Below are positions 14,669 through 22,283 of a stretch of 30,080 nt of DNA, one piece after another. The first letter of the stretch is position 1; each line of letters begins with the position of its first letter. The notes under the pieces were generated by a model that did not search any database, was not told the DNA's origin, and saw only the letters and a list, made by a program, of their open reading frames with translations. The stretch covers positions 1-30,080 of the IMG/VR virus record IMGVR_UViG_3300042296_000150; one strand, written 5' to 3'. A program made the position numbers and the translations under genes. The stretch is from a virus.

Positions 14669-15863
14669 AATAACTACCTTTGTTTGGGTTGTCTAAATGA
14701 AAAGTAACATTGTAACGTATTGCATCGATAGCGTGGTTAAAATCATCTATGTATAATTTACTACCTTTGTTTAGGTATGCGTAATTGTTTAACTCTTTTG
14801 CAATATTGCTACTATCGTTATCAACTATAATATCATAATCTAACATCATAGTAATACCGCTTTCAATAGTACCTTTTTTAATTGGTTCTATGTTTAAACC
14901 TTTGTGCCTTAAATCTACTATTAACCTATTTTCAGCACTATCAGCTATTATTAATTTATTGGTTGCTTTATCTGTACATATCTTTGCCAATTCTTCCATA
15001 CGTAAACCATTCTGATACAGGTGCTCTTTAACGTAAATCTTTTTATGGTCTTTGTCTATTGCAACTTCTATTAGTGTATCAGGGTCAATACTGAAACCAA
15101 AATCCAAACCAAATGAAGTAGGTAAATTGTTTGGGTTAAACGTTCCAAACTGCCAATTAGTAAATACTACTCCCTCTGCTTTATCTAACCACGCTCCCAA
15201 TATTTGATGATTATACTTTTGCTTTCTGCGAGTTTTCATATCTTCTAACTGCAATATAAAAGACTCGGATAAGTTTTCGTAATTATCTAAATATGTTGTA
15301 TGTATGTAAGTAGTATCTTTGTTTATTAAATTACTGCCATCTGCAATACCTTTACTTTCAAAGAAACGTTTATAGATAAAATGCTCTTTTGTTGCAGGGT
15401 TTAAAACTAATATAACCCTATTTTGTATTCCTTTGGCACGAATTGAAAAATCTATTTTGTCAAAAGTATCTTCATCGTTTAATTCTTCTGCTTCATCTAA
15501 CACCCAAGTAGTAACACCAGCTAAAGATTTTAAATTTGCAGTTTGAGTTCCGCTACTTGTTTTAATACCTTTAAATAAAATTTTGCTGCCTGTTTTTAAA
15601 TTTACTATTTCATCTTTAGTTATAGAGAAATCGTTGTTTAAATTGGCTGTTTCTATCTTATCAATAAACTCTGGTATAATAGAAACGTGTGCAGAAGTTA
15701 AAGTATAACGAGTAAATAATATAACGTGTCCTACTTCATAAGTAAGCAGCAATAAAAATGAATTAAGGGAGTAGGATTTACCACTTCCCCTACCCCCTGT
15801 AATCACAAAGTATCTACTATTAGCCCCGAGTAGATTGTATTTTTCATTAAGATTTATCACCAA
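14658..15863 (-). CDS. terL: Terminase large subunit (ATPase and nuclease)
   Basis: This is the DNA packaging motor. The 401-residue protein has Walker A GGRGSGKS (23-30), Walker B WVLDEAEE (120-127, with catalytic Glu after Asp), a coupling-motif region LVLNPAT (152-158), and the RNase H-like nuclease with Asp254 in FGLDFGF, Asp308 in IIADSAEN and Asp373/374 and Asp380 in DDFNHAIDAIRY. It resembles the PBSX-like (Terminase_3) branch. It overlaps the small subunit by 17 bases. The length is normal and all expected residues are present. The portal gene it docks on is about 12 kb downstream in transcription. Confidence 0.94.
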   Translation of the reverse strand: MVINLNEKYNLLGANSRYFVITGGRGSGKSYSLNSFLLLLTYEVGHVILFTRYTLTSAHVSIIPEFIDKIETANLNNDFSITKDEIVNLKTGSKILFKGIKTSSGTQTANLKSLAGVTTWVLDEAEELNDEDTFDKIDFSIRAKGIQNRVILVLNPATKEHFIYKRFFESKGIADGSNLINKDTTYIHTTYLDNYENLSESFILQLEDMKTRRKQKYNHQILGAWLDKAEGVVFTNWQFGTFNPNNLPTSFGLDFGFSIDPDTLIEVAIDKDHKKIYVKEHLYQNGLRMEELAKICTDKATNKLIIADSAENRLIVDLRHKGLNIEPIKKGTIESGITMMLDYDIIVDNDSSNIAKELNNYAYLNKGSKLYIDDFNHAIDAIRYNVTFHLDNPNKGSYYVY

Positions 15864-16140
15864 TTTTAAATATATCCTTAATGTTAAAATCGTTTATGTT
15901 ATGCGTTGTTTCAACTGTTTCTTTTGGTTTGCCAAATATATGCTCAGCAATAAATATCTGACCTCTTTGGCTATCTAATAACTTATCTTTAATGAAAAGT
16001 ATTTTAGCAGCATCATCTTTATCCGTTTTATATAATTCCTTTAAAGCGTTTACAAAAAGATTGTTTACTTTTTCTTCTTCTACTTTTGGTTTTCTACCAG
16101 CAGATTTGTTACCTCCGTTGTATTTTCTTTTATCTTCCAT
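15847..16140 (-). CDS. terS: Terminase small subunit
   Basis: This 97-residue protein starts with a basic NGGNKSAGRKPKVEEEKVNN, followed by helices (FVNALKELYKTDKDDAAKIL) and the segment GQIFIAEHIFGKPKETVETT, which is a typical ending in Bacteroidota small terminases. It recognises phage DNA and hands it to the large subunit. It overlaps terL by 17 bases. Assignment rests on the FGKPKETV-type motif plus position. Confidence 0.85.
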   Translation of the reverse strand: MEDKRKYNGGNKSAGRKPKVEEEKVNNLFVNALKELYKTDKDDAAKILFIKDKLLDSQRGQIFIAEHIFGKPKETVETTHNINDFNIKDIFKIGDKS

Positions 16141-16165
16141 AAATCAAAAAAGTATTCATTATTGA

Positions 16166-16552
16166 TTATTCAATAGTTGCATTATACACTTGTTGTAATT
16201 CCCTTATCATATCTCTCCAACAACTTCCGCAGCTTGTACTTTGAAAGTTAAGGTTAAATACTTCTTTGTAAATAGCTTTTAATCGTTCTTGTAATTTAAT
16301 TGTTAATTGCTCTGGTGGGTTTATTAAGAAGTCTTTTAAAAACGCTATGCTATCTTCTGACAAACAATTTAGAGTTTTGTTCTCTGTACTTCTGTAGCTC
16401 CATAACTTGTTTAGCGTTTCTTTACGTTCACTGCAACCACAGTCTTTACCTGTTACTTCGCTTATCTTATCTACTACAGCTTTAATACCTGTAGCTGTGG
16501 TTATTTGTTCTATTGTATCACCTAACCCTTTTGCTTTTCTACCTCGTGCCAT
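16166..16552 (-). CDS. Cysteine-motif protein upstream of terminase
   Basis: This 128-residue protein has a basic start (MARGRKAKGLGDTIEQITTA), then TGIKAVVDKISEV and two cysteine clusters, DCGCSERKETLNKLW (about 37-52) and STSCGSCWRDMIREL (about 105-120). Together they offer four cysteines for a metal site. Proteins of this GLGDTIE...DCGC type are common just before terminase genes in Bacteroidota phages but have no assigned role; a regulatory or packaging helper is possible. It overlaps the preceding gene by 14 bases. Confidence 0.74.
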   Translation of the reverse strand: MARGRKAKGLGDTIEQITTATGIKAVVDKISEVTGKDCGCSERKETLNKLWSYRSTENKTLNCLSEDSIAFLKDFLINPPEQLTIKLQERLKAIYKEVFNLNFQSTSCGSCWRDMIRELQQVYNATIE

Positions 16553-16772
16553 ATTGTTTAATTATTTTTTTATAGTATAATTTATCTTGCTTTGTTATTG
16601 TATAATTTCCTTTTCTTAATTCATTTAAAACATTTGAAACCATAAATATTAATTCAGCATCATTATTAATTGGTTTATCTTTTATTTCAAATTTGCTTAA
16701 AGAATTAAAATCTATGTATTTATAAAATTCTATTAAACCATAAATATATTTTATAAAATTTTCATAATTCAT
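16539..16772 (-). CDS. Unknown 77-residue protein
   Basis: A 77-residue helical protein beginning MNYENFIKYIYGLIEFYKYI, with a basic C-terminus (KQDKLYYKKIIKQYGTR). It lies 4 bases after the sigma factor gene and overlaps the next gene by 14 bases, so it is co-transcribed with sigma and terminase. No family recognised. Confidence 0.7.
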   Translation of the reverse strand: MNYENFIKYIYGLIEFYKYIDFNSLSKFEIKDKPINNDAELIFMVSNVLNELRKGNYTITKQDKLYYKKIIKQYGTR

Positions 16773-16776
16773 AATA

Positions 16777-17265
16777 CTATTTTAAATTATTATAGTCATC
16801 TTGGAATAACTCCCTTAACTTTTTCTTATGCCCTTTTAGTGAATGGAATATGGATACAAAACTTATACCTGTTTCTTTGGCTAATTTACGCATACTTAAA
16901 TCACTATCCCTATAAATAGTAAATAGCTTTTTATCGTACATATCCCAGCTATTAACTTCTGCTTCGCATTTGGTTCTAAATAAATGCCATTGTACTGCGT
17001 GTTGTTCATCAAAATCTATTTCTGCTGGTTGGTCTACAAAATCTACAATAGTAAATTTATTATAAAACTGTGTTATGTAAACACTACGTATAACGATAAA
17101 AATATAACTTTTGTTTAAATTACCTTTTGTAAAACATTTATCTTCACTTGAGTACATATGTAACTTTATGTAAGTTTCTTGTACTATATCCTCATAGTTA
17201 ATCTTATCAAATACTTTAGCGTATTCAATTAATTGCTTATGGTGTTTGTATAACTTTTCTAACAT
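16777..17265 (-). CDS. Phage RNA polymerase sigma factor (sigma-70 family)
   Basis: This 162-residue protein looks like a compact ECF-type sigma. The region 2 signature is NYEDIVQETYIKLHMY (about 24-39), followed by a helix with SYIFIVIRSVYITQFYNKF. Region 4 is a helix-turn-helix (DLSMRKLAKETGISFVSIFH, about 125-145) followed by LKGHKKKLREL. Small sigma factors of this kind occur in Bacteroidota phages and are expected to redirect host polymerase to late genes. It lies just before the terminase genes. Paired inverted repeats overlap and precede its start codon. An alternative is a sigma-like transcription regulator without polymerase activity. Confidence 0.8.
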   Translation of the reverse strand: MLEKLYKHHKQLIEYAKVFDKINYEDIVQETYIKLHMYSSEDKCFTKGNLNKSYIFIVIRSVYITQFYNKFTIVDFVDQPAEIDFDEQHAVQWHLFRTKCEAEVNSWDMYDKKLFTIYRDSDLSMRKLAKETGISFVSIFHSLKGHKKKLRELFQDDYNNLK

Positions 17266-17316
17266 TACACAAATGTTACAAAAACATTTTATATTATTAA
17301 AACATCATTGTAACAT
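17261..17316 (-). promoter_or_regulatory. Nested inverted repeats at the sigma gene start
   Basis: ATGTTACAA (17273-17281) and its perfect reverse complement TTGTAACAT (17308-17316) flank 26 AT-rich bases just upstream of the sigma gene. A second palindrome, AACATT...AATGTT (17261-17277), overlaps the start codon and the first arm. This is the layout of an operator or a leader hairpin that could control sigma expression. Confidence 0.5.
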
Positions 17317-17335
17317 ATTTGTATAAAGTTATTAA

Positions 17336-17443
17336 CTATTCTTCTATTTCTTCTGCTTCTGTAAATTGTTCTAAACAACTACTGCATAAATCACTCCAAA
17401 TGTAATGCCTTTCTGCACCACAACAATTACTGTATTCTTCCAT
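17336..17443 (-). CDS. 35-residue cysteine microprotein (zinc-ribbon-like)
   Basis: An ATG at 17443 opens 35 codons (MEEYSNCCGAERHYIWSDLC, then SSCLEQFTEAEEIEE) ending TAG at 17336. The CC...CxxC spacing is that of a minimal zinc knuckle, and similar CCGAE...LCxxC microproteins occur in many Bacteroidota phages. It lies 3 bases behind another microgene and about 70 bases before the sigma gene. The acidic tail suggests protein binding rather than DNA binding. Function unknown. Confidence 0.72.
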   Translation of the reverse strand: MEEYSNCCGAERHYIWSDLCSSCLEQFTEAEEIEE

Positions 17444-17446
17444 AAC

Positions 17447-17533
17447 TTAAAGTATAAAAAATAATATTGTAAAAAACACTACCCAATAAACTGTTATTAA
17501 TAATACATCTGATAATTTTAATTCTGCTTTCAT
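17447..17533 (-). CDS. 28-residue single-span membrane microprotein
   Basis: An ATG at 17533 opens 28 codons: a short polar head (MKAELKLSDV) and an uninterrupted hydrophobic stretch (LLITVYWVVFFTILFFIL) to the end. It is preceded at about 35 bases by a TAnnTTTG promoter and followed 3 bases after its stop by the cysteine microgene. A lone transmembrane peptide could modulate the host membrane or an inner-membrane complex, though this is speculative. Confidence 0.6.
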   Translation of the reverse strand: MKAELKLSDVLLITVYWVVFFTILFFIL

Positions 17534-17567
17534 AATTTTTTTGTTTTAATTGTTAATAATTGTTTGG

Positions 17568-17598
17568 CAAATATATAAATACTTTTTTAATAAAAAAA
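17568..17598 (-). promoter_or_regulatory. Promoter for the sigma/terminase unit
   Basis: The minus-strand -7 box TATATTTG lies at 17568-17575. About 23 bases upstream is AGTTTTTTTATTAAA, a T-tract also found at the same distance at two other promoters (23917 and 25186). Transcription would start near 17563, 30 bases before the first microgene. Confidence 0.65.
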
Positions 17599-17616
17599 CT
17601 TTTTATTACTTTTTTT

Positions 17617-18183
17617 TTATTTTAAATAACTATCAAACATTTCAGGGTTAATTTCTCTTAATTTATGCCAATCATCATTAGTATAATCTAATAGCATTTT
17701 ATCCCAAAACTTTGTTTTTTTTAATACCTTGTTTGCTTTTAAATAATCAGCTACTTGTAAATTACTCATTAACTTATTTACTTTAGTTCTTATTGGAATA
17801 ACTACTTTTGGTTTAGGCTCATAATCTTTAGCATCGTAATATTTTTTAAAACTCCATTGTTGTTTATAACTGTCTTTTTGTTGCTGTATTAAATCGTAAT
17901 ATTTTTTTATGTATTCTTTATCTTTGTTTATATATGCTTTTACAATTAGTTTAGAAGCCTTATCTGTTTTATAGGTTTTCATTTTTTTAAAGTAATTGTA
18001 AATATTTGAGCGTTTACAATTAATATCATTTGTTACGCTACGTAATATTTCTGCTTGTTTTAAATGCTTTAATTGTTTATATTGTTGTTCTACGTATAAT
18101 GCTTTTAAAACTGTATTTACTACGGTTCTATTCTGTAAAGTTAAATCTACTCCTAAAGTTTCTTTTATTTCGTTAATTGTCAT
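17617..18183 (-). CDS. DnaA domain IV-like DNA-binding protein (tentative)
   Basis: This 188-residue basic protein begins MTINEIKETLGVDLTLQNRT, a beginning I associate with phage proteins related to the C-terminal helix-turn-helix of DnaA. It continues with helices (LKALYVEQQYKQLKHLKQAE, then SVTNDINCKRSNIYNYFKKM as a likely recognition region). The C-terminal half is Lys/Tyr-rich. It ends the replication operon just before the sigma unit promoter. DNA binding is likely from charge and predicted helix-turn-helix; an origin-binding role is a guess. Confidence 0.68.
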   Translation of the reverse strand: MTINEIKETLGVDLTLQNRTVVNTVLKALYVEQQYKQLKHLKQAEILRSVTNDINCKRSNIYNYFKKMKTYKTDKASKLIVKAYINKDKEYIKKYYDLIQQQKDSYKQQWSFKKYYDAKDYEPKPKVVIPIRTKVNKLMSNLQVADYLKANKVLKKTKFWDKMLLDYTNDDWHKLREINPEMFDSYLK

Positions 18184-18406
18184 TGTTTAAATTTTTATGT
18201 AAGTGTAAAATCGTTTTGTTAATTGCTAAAGCTATTTCTCCTTGTGCTACTGGTTTTGTAAATCGTGTTACTTCGCCTTTGTATTTGTATTCAATCCACC
18301 ATTTAAAGTTATTATACGTTGGATAAACTTCATAGCCTTGTTTTAATAGTTCGTAATATTGTTTACTTGTATCAGGTAGGTTTTCTATTTCTTTACGTTT
18401 TGCCAT
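18173..18406 (-). CDS. Unknown 77-residue protein
   Basis: I start at the ATG at 18406 (MAKRKEIENLPDTSKQYYEL), which overlaps the NinG gene by 14 bases. A further in-frame ATG at 18442 would overlap by 50. The middle has the aromatic-rich strand YPTYNNFKWWIEYKYKGEV followed by a helix. No family recognised. It is co-transcribed with recombination genes and overlaps the next gene by 11 bases. Confidence 0.68.
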   Translation of the reverse strand: MAKRKEIENLPDTSKQYYELLKQGYEVYPTYNNFKWWIEYKYKGEVTRFTKPVAQGEIALAINKTILHLHKNLNNDN

Positions 18407-18938
18407 TTGTAAGTTCTTTTGTTTTAACCCTGTATATTGCAATAAGTTCTTTTATATCCTCAATAGTCAATAAAGCAGGTTTATTTCTATCATTTAGTAA
18501 TTGGTTATATTCTTCTATACTTAAAATATTTTGAAGCCTTAAATCGTATTCTTTTACGTTTCCGTGTTTATGTAGGTTGCACTCTACGCATTGAGCGTGT
18601 ACGTTATTTTCATTAAAACGCAAGTTAGGGTACGCCCCTGTGCTAAACATATGCCCTGCGTGAAATGTTTTGCCTAATGGTCTATCACAAGAAATGCAGT
18701 TTTTGCTTTTGTCCCTGGTACGTATGTAAGTATTAAAAACTTTTTGGCAAATATTTAAGTAATCAGATTTTGTCATTAACTTTTCTTTAAGTACTTTCTT
18801 TTCTTTTTGCCAATCGTTTGCCTTTTTACTTTTCATATAATCAATAGCACATTTTGGGCTGCAGCATATTTGAGTATTATTCTGCGGTGTAAATTTATCT
18901 TTACAAGTTACGCATTTTCTTTGATATACTTTTTGCAT
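18393..18938 (-). CDS. NinG/Rap-like recombination endonuclease
   Basis: NinG (Rap) proteins act on branched DNA such as Holliday junctions and D-loops. This 181-residue protein has an N-terminal cysteine cluster (CVTCKDK and ICCSPKC, residues 9-30), a helical linker and the NinG core: YIRTRDKSKNCISCDRPLG, HAGHMFSTGAYPNLRFNEN, VHAQCVECNLHKHGN and EYDLRLQ. The HAGH and CxxC residues are those expected for metal binding. It directly follows the methyltransferase gene with a one-base overlap. All family landmarks are present. Confidence 0.9.
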   Translation of the reverse strand: MQKVYQRKCVTCKDKFTPQNNTQICCSPKCAIDYMKSKKANDWQKEKKVLKEKLMTKSDYLNICQKVFNTYIRTRDKSKNCISCDRPLGKTFHAGHMFSTGAYPNLRFNENNVHAQCVECNLHKHGNVKEYDLRLQNILSIEEYNQLLNDRNKPALLTIEDIKELIAIYRVKTKELTNGKT

Positions 18939-19894
18939 TAGAATAGTTTTGTTTGGTTAGTGTGGTTTTTTATTCTTTCATTTGCAATTTTTACATATTT
19001 TTCTTCAATTTCATAACCTATAAAATTTCTACTTTCTTTTGCACTCATAGCACATTCAGTTCCACTACCACAAAAAGGCACAATAACTAAATCATATAAA
19101 CGTGAAGAAGTTAAAATTAATTCTCTTGTTAGCTTTTCTGGTTTAATTGTATCGTGTGCATAGTTTCCAGTTTCATAATTTGGTATTCTAATCACATCAC
19201 CATAAAATCGCTCATTGTTAAACGGTCTACGTAACTCCTCGTATTCTTTTCTTAACTCATCGTATTCTTTTCTTAAATAAGGATAGCACCAATTTTGCAA
19301 CTTTTTATACATTTCTTTTGTTAGCATTGTTGGTTCTGCTTTATCTAAACTTAAACAAGCGGAAGCTACTCCACCACCATTTGTAGCAGTTCCTAAAGCT
19401 TCATTTACTTCTTTTAAAACTATTTTCCCTTTTGATTTTTTTATTTCAAATCTAATATAATCTCTTATATGATAAACACATTGTGTTAAATTATAAGTTT
19501 CATTACTATACATTAGTAATCTTTCAGTAAGTGGTGCAAATGTTCTTAAATCTGTATTAAATCGTATTTGTTGCTTATGGTCGTTTGTATTTTCCCAAAC
19601 CAAACTATTTAGTAAATTAAAATATTTGTCAAATATAATTTGAGAATAAGCTATATTTTTAGCGTCACCATACCAAAATAAAGTTCCATTATCTGCAAGT
19701 AATCTTTTACATTCAATTGCCCATTTCTCAACATCAATTAAATAATCATTAAATGATTTCCAAATAAAATCAAAATCACCTTTAACTTTATAATATGGAG
19801 GGTCTGCTATTATTAAGTTTGCACATTTATCAGGTAAATTATTTTCTAAAAAATTTAAGTGATGGACTTTGTTTAATTTTTCTGTAATTTTCAT
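18938..19894 (-). CDS. DNA methyltransferase (N6-adenine / N4-cytosine type)
   Basis: This 318-residue enzyme has the catalytic DPPY (31-34) before the S-adenosylmethionine site FCGSGT (274-279), followed by GYEIEEKYVKIA, which is beta-class order. The DPPY form favours N6-adenine. Further support is LLADNGTLFWYGD and DTIKPEKLTRELI. Between them (about 205-230) is a heptad duplication, LRKEYDELRKEYEELR, encoded by a 17-base direct repeat at 19239 and 19260. No restriction partner is near, so protection of phage DNA is the likely job. Target sequence unknown. Confidence 0.88.
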   Translation of the reverse strand: MKITEKLNKVHHLNFLENNLPDKCANLIIADPPYYKVKGDFDFIWKSFNDYLIDVEKWAIECKRLLADNGTLFWYGDAKNIAYSQIIFDKYFNLLNSLVWENTNDHKQQIRFNTDLRTFAPLTERLLMYSNETYNLTQCVYHIRDYIRFEIKKSKGKIVLKEVNEALGTATNGGGVASACLSLDKAEPTMLTKEMYKKLQNWCYPYLRKEYDELRKEYEELRRPFNNERFYGDVIRIPNYETGNYAHDTIKPEKLTRELILTSSRLYDLVIVPFCGSGTECAMSAKESRNFIGYEIEEKYVKIANERIKNHTNQTKLF

Positions 19895-19896
19895 AA

Positions 19897-20328
19897 TTAT
19901 AATTTTAAAGTTAAATCATCGTTTGGACTTGGTAAACTTACACCAAAGTATTCAAACGTAAAGTTATTAATTTCTGCGAGTAAATCCATAAATTGACTTG
20001 TTGAAAGTTCAGTAGTAGATTTTATACGTTCTATTACTTCGCCTGTTTCTTCATTAACAAATAGTGCTTCTTTTAAAAACTTTAGTTTAATTAAATCGTG
20101 AGTACTTTCGTTTGTCATTATATGCCCAGCTTCTTTTAAACAATTTTGCACTATTGGGATAATCACACCGTAATAAAATCTGTTCTGCTGCGTACTTCTT
20201 TTCTTCTTTGCCTTTTCTATTTTAATAACTATTTGCTTACCCTCAAAAGTTTGTATTGCATCTTTAATTAAATTTGTATTGCGTGTTAAAGTTCCGTTTT
20301 TAACTTCGCTTCTAATTTCGTAATTCAT
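19897..20328 (-). CDS. NinB-like recombination protein
   Basis: This 143-residue protein has the NinB/Orf-like core KKKRSTQQNRFYYGVIIPIV, a helix with ESTHDLIKLKFLKEALFV and a closing STSQFMDLLAEINNFTFEYF. NinB-type proteins bind single-stranded DNA and assist recombination. It starts one base within the ATPase stop and precedes the methyltransferase and NinG, a nin-like block. The DUF1367 family is a related alternative. Confidence 0.72.
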   Translation of the reverse strand: MNYEIRSEVKNGTLTRNTNLIKDAIQTFEGKQIVIKIEKAKKKRSTQQNRFYYGVIIPIVQNCLKEAGHIMTNESTHDLIKLKFLKEALFVNEETGEVIERIKSTTELSTSQFMDLLAEINNFTFEYFGVSLPSPNDDLTLKL

Positions 20329-21164
20329 TATATAAATTCTTGAATTTCTTTAGGCAACCAATCGTTATCATCTACATTAAATTTAATTTCTTTAAATGGC
20401 TGGTTACGTGAATATTCGCATTTAACTACTGTTACATCATCATCATCTTTTTCTACAAATACTACAGTTTCAGCTTTTTTTAGTACGCTACTTCCAACAT
20501 GTCCTACAGGTTTTGCAGTACCAAAGTTTTTATGTAGTATTCCTGTACAGTGCATTTTACCCTTTGCAGTCCAATTTAATAATTTTTCTGTTAAACCTGT
20601 ACTTTGTTCTAAACTATTAAAATCGGTTACTAAATCTACAAAACCATCTATTGACATTAAACCTATATTATCTTTAAAATCGCTTTCAAATACAACCCAA
20701 TCAATAAAATCAAAACGCTCTTTTGGTGTATAACTACGCAATCCAAAAGTTTTATAATAATCACAATTACCACCGATTAATTCTAATACTCTACGTTGTA
20801 CTCTTTGAGCGTGAAAATGCGACTGCTCAGTATCAAATGATAGTACAAATTTTTTATCGTTATTATGCCCTTTAATACTTGGATTGTAAATATTAGATTT
20901 ACCACCAATGTATGCAGCTTCAACCATAGATTTAAAAAATGTTTTCCTACTTTTAGAAGCACCAACTATGCAACTAAAATCACCATACGAGCCAAATGGT
21001 ATTGGATAACTATTTCCTTTGTAATTACTTTCGCCTATGCTTAATGCAATAGGTTGCTGTTTTATTTCTTCTGCAGGGTCAATTAAAGCATCTTTAAATA
21101 TTTGTTTAAAGTCTAAAATCTGTTCTACATTGTTAGTTAAATCTTCAAAATTAAAATCATTCAT
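20328..21164 (-). CDS. RepA/RecA-like replicative ATPase
   Basis: This 278-residue protein belongs to the RecA-fold ATPases (AAA_25/RepA helicase-like). Its P-loop is GASKSRKTFF (68-77), in which Arg replaces the usual Gly before Lys-Thr, a variant common in Bacteroidota elements. FVLSFDTEQSHFHAQRVQRR (107-126) and Walker B IGLMSIDGF (167-175) follow, then a sensor-like HCTGILHKNFGTAKPVGHVG. It probably unwinds or organises the replication fork with the DUF6291-like protein upstream. It overlaps the preceding gene by 8 bases. Confidence 0.82.
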   Translation of the reverse strand: MNDFNFEDLTNNVEQILDFKQIFKDALIDPAEEIKQQPIALSIGESNYKGNSYPIPFGSYGDFSCIVGASKSRKTFFKSMVEAAYIGGKSNIYNPSIKGHNNDKKFVLSFDTEQSHFHAQRVQRRVLELIGGNCDYYKTFGLRSYTPKERFDFIDWVVFESDFKDNIGLMSIDGFVDLVTDFNSLEQSTGLTEKLLNWTAKGKMHCTGILHKNFGTAKPVGHVGSSVLKKAETVVFVEKDDDDVTVVKCEYSRNQPFKEIKFNVDDNDWLPKEIQEFI

Positions 21165-21666
21165 AATAGTTTACATCTTTTAATAATTCGTTTGCAGTTT
21201 TTACAAAACTTTTTTCTACTAATTCAAAATCCCAATTCTTTTTTAATTGTTCTATAATTTCTTTTTGTTTATCTGAAATTATATTTTTATCGTTTTGCTT
21301 TTGCTCATCTGTTAATAAATTTGGGTTAGAAGTATTTACACCAAGTGAGTTAAAATAATTTGTTAATTCTGTATTGTTTAAATTTTTTTGTAAATATATT
21401 AAGTTGTAATTTAATGACAAAGATAAATCTGATTTAATTTTCTTTATTGCTTCCTCAATACTTCCGTAATACATTAAATTCTGGTTTAACTGTATTGCTA
21501 ATAATTTAGCATATAATAAATTTTGAGTTACAAATTGTTTGTTTTTATTTTCTAACGCTGTATTTAATAATTTTAATGCTTCTATATCTTCGCTATAGAT
21601 ATTGTTTTTATTTCGTTTAAATACGTTGTAAATGCGTTTAAATGCGTTTTGTTCAGTCCAACTCAT
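21157..21666 (-). CDS. Unknown helical protein in the replication operon
   Basis: This 169-residue helical protein (MSWTEQNAFKRIYNVFKRNK) lies between the initiator-like and ATPase genes with 4- and 8-base overlaps. The N-terminal half is Lys/Asn/Leu-rich. The second half has a linker (NPNLLTDEQKQNDKNIIS) and an amphipathic helix. The order initiator, helical protein, ATPase suggests a helicase loader, but no loader motif is visible and the role is inferred from context only. Confidence 0.72.
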   Translation of the reverse strand: MSWTEQNAFKRIYNVFKRNKNNIYSEDIEALKLLNTALENKNKQFVTQNLLYAKLLAIQLNQNLMYYGSIEEAIKKIKSDLSLSLNYNLIYLQKNLNNTELTNYFNSLGVNTSNPNLLTDEQKQNDKNIISDKQKEIIEQLKKNWDFELVEKSFVKTANELLKDVNYYE

Positions 21667-22283
21667 AACCTATCTTGTTTAATTTGTTGTTTAGGTGCAA
21701 AAGTTTTATCATTTTTAGCCCAAGTTTCTAATCTTCTGCTTATACTCCAAGTTTGCTGCAATTCAAATTTTAGTTTAGTATTGCTTTTATTTGGTTCAGT
21801 CCAATATCCAAAAAAGTCTTTTAGCATATCAATAGAATATTTTTGTTTAAAAGGTATTAATGAATTTTTAAAAGCGAGAGAGCGAATTTCTAAATTCGCC
21901 TTACTATCTTTTTTTATTACATTTACATTTACACTATCATTTACACTTACAGTTGAATTTGTTGAAGTTTGTTGAACAAAATCAACATTTGTTGAATTTG
22001 TTAAAGTTTGTTGATTAAGTTTTGCTAATCTTTTAGCTTCTGCAGATGCTTTACCTGCAATAGACCTACCCTCTTTTGTTTGTTCCCACTTCTTTAAATC
22101 ACGTTTTAATTGTAATTTAATCATCTCAAAAACTAAAGCAATGGAATTATCAATAATAGGGTTTTCATCGTTTACATAAGCAAATAATGTTTTTAAAAGT
22201 AATCCAGCTTGTTCGTTAGTCATTAAATCAATAATAGATTTACTATCTGAATATAATACAAAAGAAGTTTTATCTTTAGCCAT
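21663..22283 (-). CDS. DUF6291-like replication initiation protein
   Basis: This 206-residue protein matches the DUF6291 pattern: SFVLYSDSKSIIDLMTNEQA near the start, LLLKTLFAYVNDENPIIDNS, then MIKLQLKRDLKKWEQTKEGR and SIAGKASAEAKR. A Thr/Asn/Ser/Val-rich linker (about 95-130) joins a second domain with IDMLKDFFGYWTEPNKSNTK and WSISRRLETWAKND, similar to the C-terminus of phage initiators and loaders. It probably binds the origin or loads the ATPase encoded two genes on. Confidence 0.75.
   Translation of the reverse strand: MAKDKTSFVLYSDSKSIIDLMTNEQAGLLLKTLFAYVNDENPIIDNSIALVFEMIKLQLKRDLKKWEQTKEGRSIAGKASAEAKRLAKLNQQTLTNSTNVDFVQQTSTNSTVSVNDSVNVNVIKKDSKANLEIRSLAFKNSLIPFKQKYSIDMLKDFFGYWTEPNKSNTKLKFELQQTWSISRRLETWAKNDKTFAPKQQIKQDRL

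Noticed and set aside
17266-17276. Promoter TAACATTTG just before the sigma gene
   Set aside because: It is one base too long for TAnnTTTG and would start transcription inside the gene; the inverted repeats are the better reading.
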